From positions 62,001 through 126,000 of the forward strand of contig NZ_CP020373.1 of the NCBI RefSeq assembly GCF_003957745.1: 64,000 nucleotides of DNA, given 5' to 3'. Below, piece by piece: positions 15,602 to 25,043 of the stretch (position 1 is the stretch's first letter; each line of letters opens with the position of its first letter). The notes under the pieces were generated by a model. It was given only the letters and a program-made list of their open reading frames with translations, was not told the origin of the DNA and searched no databases. Origin of the DNA: Shewanella khirikhana (GTDB lineage Bacteria; Pseudomonadota; Gammaproteobacteria; Enterobacterales; Shewanellaceae). The position numbers and the translations under genes were made by a program.

Positions 15602-17143
15602 TTAGCTTTTGGGGCTCAGCGTCCCGGTCTTGTCGGCGCCGGGCTCTGCTTCAGGTGCTTTATCCTGTGCGGCTTCGGCCGAGGGCGCTTGTTCGGTGAC
15701 AAAGTCCTGCGCTTCGATAAAGCCGTTGCTGTTGTCGCTGCTGTTATCGCGAACACTGTCGCTGTCAATGTCATCGCGACTGTCATGGCCACTGTCTTGG
15801 TCGTCATCGCCATCATGCTCGTCTGAGTTGTTATCAGTGCTGTCGTCAGTGTCGGCCTGGCTGTCGGCATCTGCGCTATCGTCGCTGTTTGGGGTCATCT
15901 GTTCCTGCACAGATTCAATATCCACCCGCGGGTCGAGGGCGGCGGCAAGCGGTGAGGATACCAGATCGCCCGTTGCCATAATGTAGTCGTCGGTGGAGGG
16001 CACTTCGGCTTTCTGGCGGGCGCTGATGTAATTCAGCCCGGCAAACAGCACCAGGGTACAGGCAGACATAAAGCCGTAGAGCATGCTGTTGCCAAACCAC
16101 TGCATCAGGGTAGAGGCGATTAATGGGCCGATACAGGCGCCAAGACCGAAGGTGAGCAAGATGGTGGCCGACAGTCCCACCCGCTCGCTTTGTTCTACCC
16201 GCGAATTGGCCAGCGCCGTGGCCAGCGGATACAGGGTAAAGCCGAGAATACCGAACAGGAAGGTCATCACCAGCGCCAGCGTGGGCTGGTAAGGGGTGAT
16301 GGCAATGCCGAGGGTGAGCACGCCCAGCAACAGGCAGTTGCTGCGAATAAGGCGGCTGCGGGACATCTTGTCCGACAGCTTGCCCATGGGCCACTGGGCC
16401 AGCAGGCCTGCGGCTATGGTGGCGGTCATAAAGGTGGCCACCTGCTGAGGGTCCAGTCCAAGGTTACTGGCGTAGGCGGGCGCCAGGCCGTAAAAAGAGC
16501 CCACAATCATGCTGCCGATGGCAACTGTGGTCAGCGCCTGGGGCGCCTTTTTAAAGTAGTGAGTTACGTTGAGCGGCGCAGGCACCAGCGGCGCCGGGTG
16601 AATGCGGCGGGTAATGGCAATGGGCACAATACACAGGGCAAAACAGATGGCGATAAGCAAGAGTGGCTCAAGGCCCAGATCCGGATACAGACTGATGGCG
16701 CCCTGACCCAAAATCAGCGCCAGGTACGAGACAATCATATAGCTTGCGAACACGGCGCCGCGCTGGCTGTTGTCGGCCTGCTCGTTGAGCCAGCTTTCCA
16801 GCACCATGTACTGGCACATCATGCCAAGGCCGACCAAGAGGCGCAGCACAATCCAAATCGACAGGTCGTCTACCAGTGCATGCCCAAGCGCCGAGGCGGT
16901 GACTATCCCGGCACTGGCGACAAAGGCGCGGATATGGCCAACCCGTGCAATGAGTTTGTGGCCAATTTTGGAGCCCGCCACCAGACCGGCGTAATAGGCC
17001 GACATCATGGCACCAATCCAAATCTGGGGCACAGCCATGGCCGAAAGCTTAAGGCCCAGATAGGTGGTCAACAGACCCCCGGCAAGAACCGTCAACAGGG
17101 TGGTACTGTACAGCGACGCGAAGGTGCGCAGTGGGTTAGTCAT
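15602..17143 (-). CDS. MFS transporter (YcaD-like) with a long acidic C-terminal tail
   Basis: Residues 1-380 form a 12-helix major facilitator with GAMMSAYYAGLVAGSKIG and GLLAQWPMGKLSDKMSR loops, like the YcaD/YfkF group of putative drug or metabolite exporters. The last 110-120 residues are an Asp/Ser-rich, almost non-hydrophobic tail (SDDSADADSQADTDDSTDNN and similar) that ordinary family members of about 380-400 residues lack. The tail should be cytoplasmic and disordered. Substrate unknown. The gene is monocistronic on the minus strand, converging on the preceding gene. Confidence 0.85.
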   Translation of the reverse strand: MTNPLRTFASLYSTTLLTVLAGGLLTTYLGLKLSAMAVPQIWIGAMMSAYYAGLVAGSKIGHKLIARVGHIRAFVASAGIVTASALGHALVDDLSIWIVLRLLVGLGMMCQYMVLESWLNEQADNSQRGAVFASYMIVSYLALILGQGAISLYPDLGLEPLLLIAICFALCIVPIAITRRIHPAPLVPAPLNVTHYFKKAPQALTTVAIGSMIVGSFYGLAPAYASNLGLDPQQVATFMTATIAAGLLAQWPMGKLSDKMSRSRLIRSNCLLLGVLTLGIAITPYQPTLALVMTFLFGILGFTLYPLATALANSRVEQSERVGLSATILLTFGLGACIGPLIASTLMQWFGNSMLYGFMSACTLVLFAGLNYISARQKAEVPSTDDYIMATGDLVSSPLAAALDPRVDIESVQEQMTPNSDDSADADSQADTDDSTDNNSDEHDGDDDQDSGHDSRDDIDSDSVRDNSSDNSNGFIEAQDFVTEQAPSAEAAQDKAPEAEPGADKTGTLSPKS

Positions 17144-17446
17144 CTACCGCTCCTTGTAAAAATGCCTGGGAGAGTATAACAAGAATGCACCATTAGCTTA
17201 TTGGATTTTCTACCAAAAGCCGATCTGGCGCTAACAATCCACTGGCAAAGACAACAGCAAAGCGCCGTGCCTGAGCGGCTTTACAACTTTTCACTGCAAT
17301 TGCTGGACCCGACCTCGCGGCCGCAAATGCTAATCGGCTTGTGGTCTGTTATATCGGCAGTTGTTCTGTTGCCAAAAATGCCCCATCATAAATCCGTCAT
17401 TTTTCCCGCCTAGGATGGCGGCTATTTATTTCTTTTTATTGGGCTT
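17144..17446. other. 303-bp divergent promoter region, nothing specific seen
   Basis: This gap lies between the divergent MFS gene and the b561-type gene. I see no palindrome, repeat or known operator in it. Confidence 0.4.
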
Positions 17447-19084
17447 ATGTCGTTAACGCAAAAGTCGGTTTGGGCAATCTTACATTGGTTGGCGATAGCG
17501 GCCGTGCTGGTCAGTCTGGGCTCCGGGCTGCGTATCGCCGTGCTGGAATATCCCTGGCTGCTGCGGCTCAATGCCTTGCTGCCACAGGGGGAGATGCATG
17601 GGCTGCATCTGATTGCCGGCTGGTCATTGACCTTGCTGCTCGTCACTTATACCGGCTTGTTGCTGCTTGGGCGTCAGGCGGGGCTCATGCCCCATAAAAA
17701 GCCCGGCGGTTTTAGCCGTTTTCATTTCAACGTGGGCTGGGCACTGCGGCTTGTTGTGCTGCTTCTGCTCGGCAGCGGCTGGCTTTTGTACATCGAGGCG
17801 CCCTGGCTGGCTGCAGGTGCGGCCAAGCTGCTGCATTTCATTTGCGCCCTGTGCGCAGTATTGGTGGTGTTTCTTCATGGCAGCGGCTTTCTGCTGCAAT
17901 CGGGTCGGCGTCTGTTGAGGCTGCTGTTTCAGCCGCTGCAGCAGGCCAGAATTACCCTGCTCGCGGGCGCCTTGCTGCTGTGTGTGGCCGGGGCGGGGGC
18001 CATGGCGCTGCTTGCGCGGGAGACAAACCACAGGCTGCAGGTAGCCACTATCAAAGACGATATCTTTATCGAGATAGATGGCCGCGCCGATGAAGCGGTT
18101 TGGTCGCAGGCTAAGCCCTTGACCCTGACCACCCACGGCGGCGCCAATTTCGATGAGGGCGCCACCCCGGTTACCCTGCGGGCGCTGCAAAATGGCAGCG
18201 ATATGTTTATGCATTTTCGCTGGCAGGACGCCACCGAGAGCCTGGAGCATCTGCCACTGGTGAAAACCGACAACGGCTGGCAGGTGAGGCAGGATGGTTT
18301 TCAGGACTTCGATGAGAAGTCATGGTACGAAGACAAGTTTGCGGTAATAGTCTCAAACAGCTGTGAATGGGATGCCGCCGGCACCGCCCATCTGGGACCA
18401 AAGCCCCTTGATGATAAGCCCAAACACTGGACCGGCCAGGGCTATCATTACCGCGAGCAAGGGCTGGTGGACCTGTGGCAGTGGAAGGCGGTGCGCACCA
18501 ATGCCATGAAGCTGATGGACGATAATTACATCTCAACCCCGGCCGAGGCCCGCGCCGGTGACAGGCGTTATACCGCGGGTTATCAGCAGGATGCCAACGA
18601 GTCCGGGGCCTATAAGATGAATTGGCGCTGGTACAGCGCGGCGGGCATAGTGCCCAAGCGACTGCCCCTTGCGGCTGAGCAGCTATCGCTCTATCAAGCT
18701 TCTGCACAAGAAGGCGCTGGCATAGCACAAGAAGGCGCAGCTGTGGCGCCCGCTACGACGCCCGTTGCGGCAGACATACCCTGGGTGATGCCCTGGTTCG
18801 ATACTGAGCCCTATCAGCAGGGGAAAGACAATTACCCCGTAGGCACTGTGATGCCGTCTATTCTCTACAGCTCCAATCAGTTCGAGGGCGACCGGGCCCA
18901 TGTACGTGCCTATGCCCGCTGGCAGGACGGCTATTGGTCGCTGGAAGTGTTTCGCCGTCTGGACACAGGCTCGGATAAAGATGTAGCGCTCAGGGATGGG
19001 GTATGTCTGTGGGTGGCGGCATTCGATCGAGCTCAAATTCGCCACACCCGCCATGTCAGACCCATAGCGCTGGAGTTCCAATGA
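17447..19084 (+). CDS. Cytochrome b561-like membrane domain fused to an ethylbenzene-dehydrogenase-type haem domain
   Basis: Residues 1-195 form about four to five membrane helices with conserved histidines (His13 in ILHW, His51 and His54 in GEMHGLHL, later LLHF and FLHG), as in cytochrome b561. From about 200 a soluble periplasmic region follows, starting IFIEIDGRADEAVWSQAKPL. It continues with FRWQDAT, WYEDKFAVIV and WQWKAVRTN, which match the haem-binding ethylbenzene dehydrogenase gamma-type domain. The protein could carry electrons between quinol and a periplasmic partner. The last codon overlaps the ATG of the next gene (ATGA), so the two are translationally coupled. An Ala-rich insertion (AQEGAGIAQEGAAVAPATTP) interrupts the domain. 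Confidence 0.8.
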   Translation: MSLTQKSVWAILHWLAIAAVLVSLGSGLRIAVLEYPWLLRLNALLPQGEMHGLHLIAGWSLTLLLVTYTGLLLLGRQAGLMPHKKPGGFSRFHFNVGWALRLVVLLLLGSGWLLYIEAPWLAAGAAKLLHFICALCAVLVVFLHGSGFLLQSGRRLLRLLFQPLQQARITLLAGALLLCVAGAGAMALLARETNHRLQVATIKDDIFIEIDGRADEAVWSQAKPLTLTTHGGANFDEGATPVTLRALQNGSDMFMHFRWQDATESLEHLPLVKTDNGWQVRQDGFQDFDEKSWYEDKFAVIVSNSCEWDAAGTAHLGPKPLDDKPKHWTGQGYHYREQGLVDLWQWKAVRTNAMKLMDDNYISTPAEARAGDRRYTAGYQQDANESGAYKMNWRWYSAAGIVPKRLPLAAEQLSLYQASAQEGAGIAQEGAAVAPATTPVAADIPWVMPWFDTEPYQQGKDNYPVGTVMPSILYSSNQFEGDRAHVRAYARWQDGYWSLEVFRRLDTGSDKDVALRDGVCLWVAAFDRAQIRHTRHVRPIALEFQ

Positions 19085-19728
19085 AACGGCCGCGTCGACT
19101 GCTGCTGATATTATTGCCGCCGCTGACCTTGGCCACGGCGCTGCTGTTTGGTTATCGCCATGAGCCTTCGGCGCCCGAGGCATCGCGCTTTATTAAGCTC
19201 GATAGTCAGGGGGCGCCGCTGGCGCCCTGGCAGGGCCCTTGGAGCTGCGTGTATGACAGCCAAACCCAGCTGGTGTGGGAGAATAAAACCGATGATGAAT
19301 CTATCCACGATGCGCTGTGGACCTACTCCTGGTACCGGGACGGCGCCGGGGTAAGCAACGGCGGCGATTGTTATTTCGAGAAAGATCGCTGCGATACAGA
19401 TGATCTGCTGCGCCGCGCCAACCGCGAGGCCATTTGCGGCATCAGCGACTGGCGCCTGCCGACGCTCAAAGAGCTCTCGACCCTGGTGAAGGCCAACCCC
19501 AAGACCGGCATGGCCAGCATCCACAATGATTACTTCCTGCACACCAAGCGCGGCGATTACTGGAGCCAGGATCACCGGGTGCCCCTCAGTGGCGTCTATG
19601 CCCATCTGGGAGAGGGGGCCCTGGCACTGGACTTTATTACCGGTGAGCCCCGCGCTATTCCCTATCGCAATGCCGCCTTTGTACGCCTGGTATCATCCAG
19701 CCAACCCGCCGCTATCTCATCTCAATAA
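19081..19728 (+). CDS. DUF1566 (Lcl C-terminal-like) exported protein
   Basis: This 215-residue protein starts with an ATG overlapping the stop of the b561-type gene. A signal anchor (residues 5-24) is followed by the DUF1566 signature: DSQTQLVWENKT, then CGISDWRLPTLKELSTLV, WSQDH and a final FVRLV. Two Cys lie in GGDCYFEKDRC. Such domains often occur on secreted or surface proteins, with no known enzymatic role. Coupling to the haem protein suggests the two work together, perhaps as a small electron-transfer module. Confidence 0.8.
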   Translation: MKRPRRLLLILLPPLTLATALLFGYRHEPSAPEASRFIKLDSQGAPLAPWQGPWSCVYDSQTQLVWENKTDDESIHDALWTYSWYRDGAGVSNGGDCYFEKDRCDTDDLLRRANREAICGISDWRLPTLKELSTLVKANPKTGMASIHNDYFLHTKRGDYWSQDHRVPLSGVYAHLGEGALALDFITGEPRAIPYRNAAFVRLVSSSQPAAISSQ

Positions 19729-19823
19729 CACCTTGATGTGTCAGGTGAAAATTTTTCGCACGCTGCTTTGTAGTTTATTTGTTAAAACCATTCTTCACCG
19801 GATTGTCATGTCTATACTCTAGG

Positions 19824-19880
19824 ATGCTTTACCGGGACGCAGTTCCACAACTCAAAAATGCTTTATCGGGACGTCAGTCC
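19824..19880 (+). repeat. Two 23-bp direct repeats upstream of the phosphoesterase gene
   Basis: 19824-19846 and 19858-19880 share ATGCTTTAYCGGGACG. Unit 2 contains a GGGAC-gtca-GTCCC hairpin and unit 1 a weaker one. They lie 70-127 bp before the start codon. Confidence 0.65.
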
Positions 19881-19950
19881 CTTACCCTGAGCTCGGCGCA
19901 GTGGACGCCCCGCGGCGCCGATATAATAAAAAAACTTCAAGGAGGATGTG

Positions 19951-22614
19951 ATGAGAAACACACTCTTATTGACAGCTTCACTCGTAAGTACCCTGCTGAT
20001 GGCACCCCAGGCCACGGCTGGCAGTAAATGGGTTCGTCTGGGATGGCTTGGCGATGCCAGCAGCGAAGCCATTGTGAGCTTTACCCCCGATGGCACCAAC
20101 AACAACCCCTATGTGGCCTGGGGATACAGTACCAACGAAAGCAGTTGGTCGTTCCAGCCGGTGGCGCTGACCACCACCATGGTCTCTATCACCAGCAAGC
20201 ACGCGCGGCTGGAAAACCTGACCCCGAACTCGGAAGTCTATTTCCGCATTTGTGACGATGCCGGCTGCGGCGAGCGTTTCTGGTTCAAAACAGCCCCCAC
20301 CGATAACAGCCCCTTTGTGTTTGTGGCTGGTGGCGATACCCGCACCGGCTGGACCAATCGTCAGGATGGTAACCGTCTTATCAGTAAAATCCGGCCGCTG
20401 TTTGTGATGCATGGCGGCGACTTTACCGACAGTAACAACAACTCCCAGTGGACCCAGTGGCTGATTGACTGGGAGCTGACTTATTCCAGCGACACCATAG
20501 ATGGCCTGGCCTACAAGCGCATCTACCCCATGCTGGGCACCCACGGCAACCATGAAGACGGTGACTTTGCCACCATCTGCAACATGTTCGGCATAGATGC
20601 CGATGGCAATGGCAGCTGTTCGGCCAACGACACCTACTACGGGGTGGCCGTGTCGCCGCTGCTGCGGGTTTATACCCTTAACTCTCAGTTTATGAGCCAG
20701 AGCTCGGCGATGCAGAATGCCCAGAACAACTGGCTGGATGCGGATCTCAGCGGTAACGGCGGCAGCGCCGCCTGGCGGGTGGCCCAGTACCATAAGCCCA
20801 TGTTTCCTCATTACAGTGGCAAGGCCGATAACCCAACCCTGTTTAACTGGTGGGCGCAGAGATTCTTTGACCATGGCATGAATCTGGTGGTGGAGTCAGA
20901 CACCCACCTGACCAAGATCACCGAGGTGGTGGCGCCCAGCGGCAGCACCTTTGTGGGCAGCGCCGAAGGCATCAGTGCCGGAACCGTCTATGTGGGTGAG
21001 GGCAGTTGGGGCGCACCAGCCCGCTCTGCCAACGACCCCAAGCCCTGGACTGTGGATCTGGCCAGTATTCAGCAGTTTAAAGTGGTAACCGTATCTGCCG
21101 GGCAGATGCAGCTGCGTACCGCCCAGTTTGATGGCTCGCCATCGACCCTCACCAAGGCCCAGCGCGACGCCGACAGCACCCTGCTGCCCGCCAATATCAA
21201 CTGGTGGCTGGCCAATGGTGTGGGTGAGGCCATGTTGCTGGAAACCGATAGCAACGGCCGCACTGTGCTGGCCGGTGGCGACAATGGCGGCGGTGGAAAC
21301 AGCGTTACTGTGAATCTGACCGCCACCGACGACACCTTTATTTCCAGCACCAATGGCAGCAGCAACTATAACGGCTCCGCCGAGCAGCTGTTGGCCGATG
21401 GGGTGGATGCCACTTACGGCGAGATGAAGACCCTGATCAAATGGGATCTGGCATCGATCCCGGGCTGCGCCACCGTGGAAGTGGCCAAGGTACAGCTGAA
21501 TATCTTCAACCCCTCGGCGGGCAGCTACAACCTCTACAGCGGGGTGAACGGCTGGAGCGAATCGACGGCGACCTGGCTGTCGGTGGGGGGCGCTGCCCAG
21601 CAGGGCAGTCAAGTCGGTGGCTTTACCCCGGGCTCCAACGGCAATTACGGTATTCAGCTTAACGCCACTGGTATCGCCGCGGTGCAAGGCTGGCTGCAGG
21701 GCAGCAATAACGGCATCATCATCAGCTCTGCGGGTACTTCCGACGGTATCGATATTAACGATCGCGAGTCCGGCAATGGCCCTGTGCTGACGGTGACCTA
21801 TAACCAGGAACAGTGCGGCAGCAGCAACAATGCGCCGGTGGCGGATTTTGGCTTCAGTGCCAACTATTTGCAGGTGAGCTTCAGCGATGCGTCCAGCGAC
21901 AGCGACGGTAACCTTGCCAGCTGGGCCTGGAACTTTGGCGATGGTAATGGCGCCACTGTGTCAAATCCGCAGCACAGCTACAGCGCCGCCGGCAGCTACA
22001 CAGTAACCCTCACTGTGACCGACAACGATGGCGCCAGTACCAGCGTGAGTAAGACACTGACAGTGTCGGCCGCGCCGCCCCAGAGCCAAATCACGGTTAC
22101 CTTGCCTGTGGCAGGCGACACCTTTATTTCCAGCACTCAGGCCAGCAGCAACTTTAACGGCGCAGCTGCTCAGCTGCTCGCCGACGGTTACGATGCCACC
22201 TACGGTGAAATGAAGGCCCTGATGCAGTGGGACTTGAGCGCCATCCCCAGCTGTGCCCGGGTAGAAGCGGCCGAGCTAACGGTGAATGTGTTCGACAAGT
22301 CGTCCGGCACCTATGTGGTTTATGCCGGGGTGAATGGCTGGGCTGCCGCCAATGCCAGCTGGAACAGTGTGTCTGGCGCGGCCCATCAGGGCAGCCAGGT
22401 GGCAAGCTTCGTCCCGGCAAGCACCGGGCAATATAAGCTGGCATTGAACAGTGCCGGTATTGCCGCGGTTCAGACCTGGCTTGGCAGCAGCGCCAACGCC
22501 GGGCTGGTGATTTCATCGGCCGGTTCCCGCAATGGCATTGATATCAACGATCAGGAGTCGGGCAATGGTGCGGCGCTGACCATTACCTACAACCAGGATC
22601 AGTGTGCCAATTGA
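19951..22614 (+). CDS. Secreted metallophosphoesterase with two DNRLRE domains and a PKD domain
   Basis: I chose the ATG at 19951 because AAGGAGG ends 5 bases upstream; an in-frame GTG precedes it directly. The 887-residue protein has a signal peptide to about Ala24, then a fibronectin-like purple-acid-phosphatase N-domain (about 28-105). A calcineurin-like phosphoesterase follows with GGDTR, MHGGDFTD, GTHGNHE and ESDTHLTKI motifs (about 110-350). The tail has a DNRLRE repeat domain (about 450-620), a PKD domain (about 625-705, SWAWNFGDGN) and a second DNRLRE domain (about 715-885). It probably releases phosphate from extracellular esters. The two DNRLRE copies are close paralogues. Confidence 0.85.
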   Translation: MRNTLLLTASLVSTLLMAPQATAGSKWVRLGWLGDASSEAIVSFTPDGTNNNPYVAWGYSTNESSWSFQPVALTTTMVSITSKHARLENLTPNSEVYFRICDDAGCGERFWFKTAPTDNSPFVFVAGGDTRTGWTNRQDGNRLISKIRPLFVMHGGDFTDSNNNSQWTQWLIDWELTYSSDTIDGLAYKRIYPMLGTHGNHEDGDFATICNMFGIDADGNGSCSANDTYYGVAVSPLLRVYTLNSQFMSQSSAMQNAQNNWLDADLSGNGGSAAWRVAQYHKPMFPHYSGKADNPTLFNWWAQRFFDHGMNLVVESDTHLTKITEVVAPSGSTFVGSAEGISAGTVYVGEGSWGAPARSANDPKPWTVDLASIQQFKVVTVSAGQMQLRTAQFDGSPSTLTKAQRDADSTLLPANINWWLANGVGEAMLLETDSNGRTVLAGGDNGGGGNSVTVNLTATDDTFISSTNGSSNYNGSAEQLLADGVDATYGEMKTLIKWDLASIPGCATVEVAKVQLNIFNPSAGSYNLYSGVNGWSESTATWLSVGGAAQQGSQVGGFTPGSNGNYGIQLNATGIAAVQGWLQGSNNGIIISSAGTSDGIDINDRESGNGPVLTVTYNQEQCGSSNNAPVADFGFSANYLQVSFSDASSDSDGNLASWAWNFGDGNGATVSNPQHSYSAAGSYTVTLTVTDNDGASTSVSKTLTVSAAPPQSQITVTLPVAGDTFISSTQASSNFNGAAAQLLADGYDATYGEMKALMQWDLSAIPSCARVEAAELTVNVFDKSSGTYVVYAGVNGWAAANASWNSVSGAAHQGSQVASFVPASTGQYKLALNSAGIAAVQTWLGSSANAGLVISSAGSRNGIDINDQESGNGAALTITYNQDQCAN

Positions 22615-22630
22615 GCTTGTTGAAGCACTA

Positions 22631-22654
22631 AAAACGGGGCATCTGCCCCGTTTT
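22631..22654 (+). terminator. Terminator after the phosphoesterase gene
   Basis: AAAACGGGGC pairs with GCCCCGTTTT around ATCT, followed by T residues. Confidence 0.9.
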
Positions 22655-22785
22655 TTATTTCGCTGCTTTAACGTTTTTAACCATTTAAAATGGTTTCCCA
22701 TGTCGATTGAGGCGCAAAACATCGGCTGGTGCTCCGCCTTGCGGGCGGTTAACATGCCTGTCAAAGGACAAATGGGGGAGCCTTA

Positions 22786-23499
22786 ATGGACACGAGAGAC
22801 AATCAGGCCAAACGTGGCTTCAGCGGCGCTCAGGTACTGCTGATTGTATTGGCAGTGATGCTGCTGACCGCAGTGGTGAGCTTTTTTATTATCCGCAGTT
22901 ATATCTTCCCGAGCCCCTTTACCCCGGTGACCTTAAGCGCCAAAGAGGAAAAGAAGCTCGAAGCCAAGCTGGAAACCCTGGGCTGGGACGTATCCAGCAG
23001 CCAGAGCAGCCAGAACAAAAGCAGCGGCAGCCAGAACAAAAGCAATGGCAGCCAAAAGGGCGGCAGCGATGATTTAACCCCCGAGCCATACCGGGAGCTG
23101 GATGGCGATCGTCAGGTGACCTTCAGCGAAAAAGAAGTCAACGCCATGATTGGCCGCAGCCCTGATTTTGCCCAGCGTCTCGCCATCGACTTTTCCAGCA
23201 ATCTGGCCAGCGCCAAGATGCTTATTCCTATCCCTGAAGATTTTCCCATCATGGCCGGTGAAACCCTGAGAGTGAACGCCGGGCTCAATATCCATCTGGA
23301 TCAGCGCCGCCGCCCTGTGGTGTCGCTGGCGGGGGTTAGCCTGATGGGGGTGCCCATTCCCAACGCCTGGCTTGGTAATATGAAGCAGGTGAATCTGGTG
23401 AGCGAGTTTGGCGACAGCGGCTTTTGGAACGCCTTTGCCGATGGGGTGGAGGATATCGAAATCCGCGACGGTGAGCTGTATATCAAGCTCAAACCTTAA
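22786..23499 (+). CDS. Membrane-anchored protein of unknown function
   Basis: This 237-residue protein has one membrane helix at residues 16-42 (VLLIVLAVMLLTAVVSFFII), a Ser/Gln/Asn-Lys low-complexity linker (about 68-92, with imperfect NKSSGSQ repeats) and a periplasmic domain from about 98. The pattern VTFSEKEVNAMI...DFAQRLAIDF...ASAKMLIPIPEDFPIMAG...GEL resembles lipid- or hydrophobe-binding folds seen in other envelope proteins, but I cannot name a family. Its own terminator follows. Confidence 0.75.
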   Translation: MDTRDNQAKRGFSGAQVLLIVLAVMLLTAVVSFFIIRSYIFPSPFTPVTLSAKEEKKLEAKLETLGWDVSSSQSSQNKSSGSQNKSNGSQKGGSDDLTPEPYRELDGDRQVTFSEKEVNAMIGRSPDFAQRLAIDFSSNLASAKMLIPIPEDFPIMAGETLRVNAGLNIHLDQRRRPVVSLAGVSLMGVPIPNAWLGNMKQVNLVSEFGDSGFWNAFADGVEDIEIRDGELYIKLKP

Positions 23500-23516
23500 T
23501 GGGTTAATTCAATCAA

Positions 23517-23545
23517 AGGGCCGCCACAGAGCGGCCCTGTTTTTT
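23517..23545 (+). terminator. Terminator
   Basis: AGGGCCGC pairs with GCGGCCCT around CACAGA, followed by GTTTTTT. Confidence 0.85.
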
Positions 23546-23699
23546 GGCTCCCGCTGGAATGTATATTAGCAAATCGTATTTAACCGAATGAAATACATCG
23601 CAAAGTTTGATGGAGTTGCCTGTTTGGCTGGGGTAATATGGCGGCCATAGCGTTATAGTGCATCGCATGCGGATAATCGCGCGGTGCAAGCGAGTGAGA

Positions 23700-24878
23700 A
23701 TGGATGCTTACACCCTTCATATAGCCACGGCCTTTGCCAGCGCCATGATGACCATCAGCCTGCTGGGGTTATTCATCGCCAGCCCCCGCGAATACAGTCT
23801 GCTCGACTGGTCATTTGCCGGTATGTGCTTTTTCACTGGTAACAGCCTCACCGTATTGGTTTTCCACTATCCCCAGCCTTTCTGGGTGGCACCCACTATC
23901 ATCAACGCCTGCTATTTTGCCGGTCACTGTGCCCTGTTGATGGGCGTTCGTCGCTATTTTGGCCTCAAAACCTATTGGCTGCTGGCACTGGCTCTGGCGG
24001 TGTTTGCCGCCAGTTTGCATCTGCTGCCCTGGTTGCAGGAGTCGGTGAACAACCGGCAGATTGTGCTGCTGCCCATGCTGATGGTGCTGAATCTGGCCAC
24101 GGTCGCCACCCTGTGGCGTCATGCCCCCGGCGAGCTCAGGCTGGCCTGTATGCCCTTGATGCTGCTGGAGCTGGCGTTCTTTTTACAGTTGCTGCTGCGC
24201 ACCGCGATTTTGCATCTGGATGCCGATTTGAATTTGACCATGACCGGCAGCCAATTTTTCCAGACCTCCGGCACCCTGGCGATTTTTGTGTTGCTGAGCT
24301 TGGGCACCATGGCCTGCGCCCTGATGGTGATCCGCCGTCAGGAGCTGGAACTGCGGGAGCTGACTATCAAGGATCCGCTCACCGGCTGGTTCAATCGCCG
24401 TGCGTTGAACGATATTGCCGTGCGTGAGTTTGAACGCAGCGCCCGCACCTCATCCGAGCTTGGACTCCTGGTGCTGGATATAGATCATTTCAAAAAAATC
24501 AACGACACCCATGGCCACGTTTATGGTGATGCGGCGCTTAAGCATGTGACCCAAACCTGCGAGCGATTGCTGCGGGGTTACGATTACCTGTTCCGTTTTG
24601 GCGGCGAGGAGTTTGTGATCCTGCTGCCGGGTAGTGACCATGACTGCACCCGCTCCCTGGCAAGCCGTCTGCGGCAGAAAATCCAGGGCGAGCCTCTGGT
24701 TCTGGCCGATACCCAAGTGCTGCTGACGGTCAGCATAGGTGTGGCTCAGCGGCGCGAGCGGGATCACAACTGGCTGCAATTGATGGAACGTGCCGATGCG
24801 GCGCTGTACCACGCCAAGCAGAGTGGCCGCGATCGGGTGGCTTTCCACAATGGCATGGAACTCAGCCAGGTATTTTGA
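23700..24878 (+). CDS. Membrane-bound diguanylate cyclase (GGDEF)
   Basis: The start at the ATG at 23700 places the first membrane helix at the N-terminus; a frame to 23658 adds 14 basic residues without a better ribosome site. About six membrane helices (residues 5-215) form an unidentified sensor region, followed by a GGDEF domain (about 225-390). The active site is GGEEF, and the product-inhibition I-site RxxD (RGYD) lies five residues ahead of it, so the enzyme should make cyclic di-GMP and be feedback-inhibited. Monocistronic. Confidence 0.9.
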   Translation: MDAYTLHIATAFASAMMTISLLGLFIASPREYSLLDWSFAGMCFFTGNSLTVLVFHYPQPFWVAPTIINACYFAGHCALLMGVRRYFGLKTYWLLALALAVFAASLHLLPWLQESVNNRQIVLLPMLMVLNLATVATLWRHAPGELRLACMPLMLLELAFFLQLLLRTAILHLDADLNLTMTGSQFFQTSGTLAIFVLLSLGTMACALMVIRRQELELRELTIKDPLTGWFNRRALNDIAVREFERSARTSSELGLLVLDIDHFKKINDTHGHVYGDAALKHVTQTCERLLRGYDYLFRFGGEEFVILLPGSDHDCTRSLASRLRQKIQGEPLVLADTQVLLTVSIGVAQRRERDHNWLQLMERADAALYHAKQSGRDRVAFHNGMELSQVF

Positions 24879-25043
24879 GCATCGCCGGGCGGCTGAGTTA
24901 CCCCCATCAAAGCGTGCGGTGCTTCACAGGTTGATTTGTGCGCCGGGGCGCAGCCTCACATTCGGCGTTTTTGCACCTTTGTGGGTTTTACCCCGAGCCA
25001 AGCTGCTGGCACACTGAATAAAATTACCATCAGAGCCGCAGTT

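Noticed and set aside
16190..17179. 329-codon + strand open frame opposite the MFS gene
   Set aside because: Antisense shadow; Gln/His/Gly-rich without any domain, while the minus strand encodes a clear 12-helix permease.
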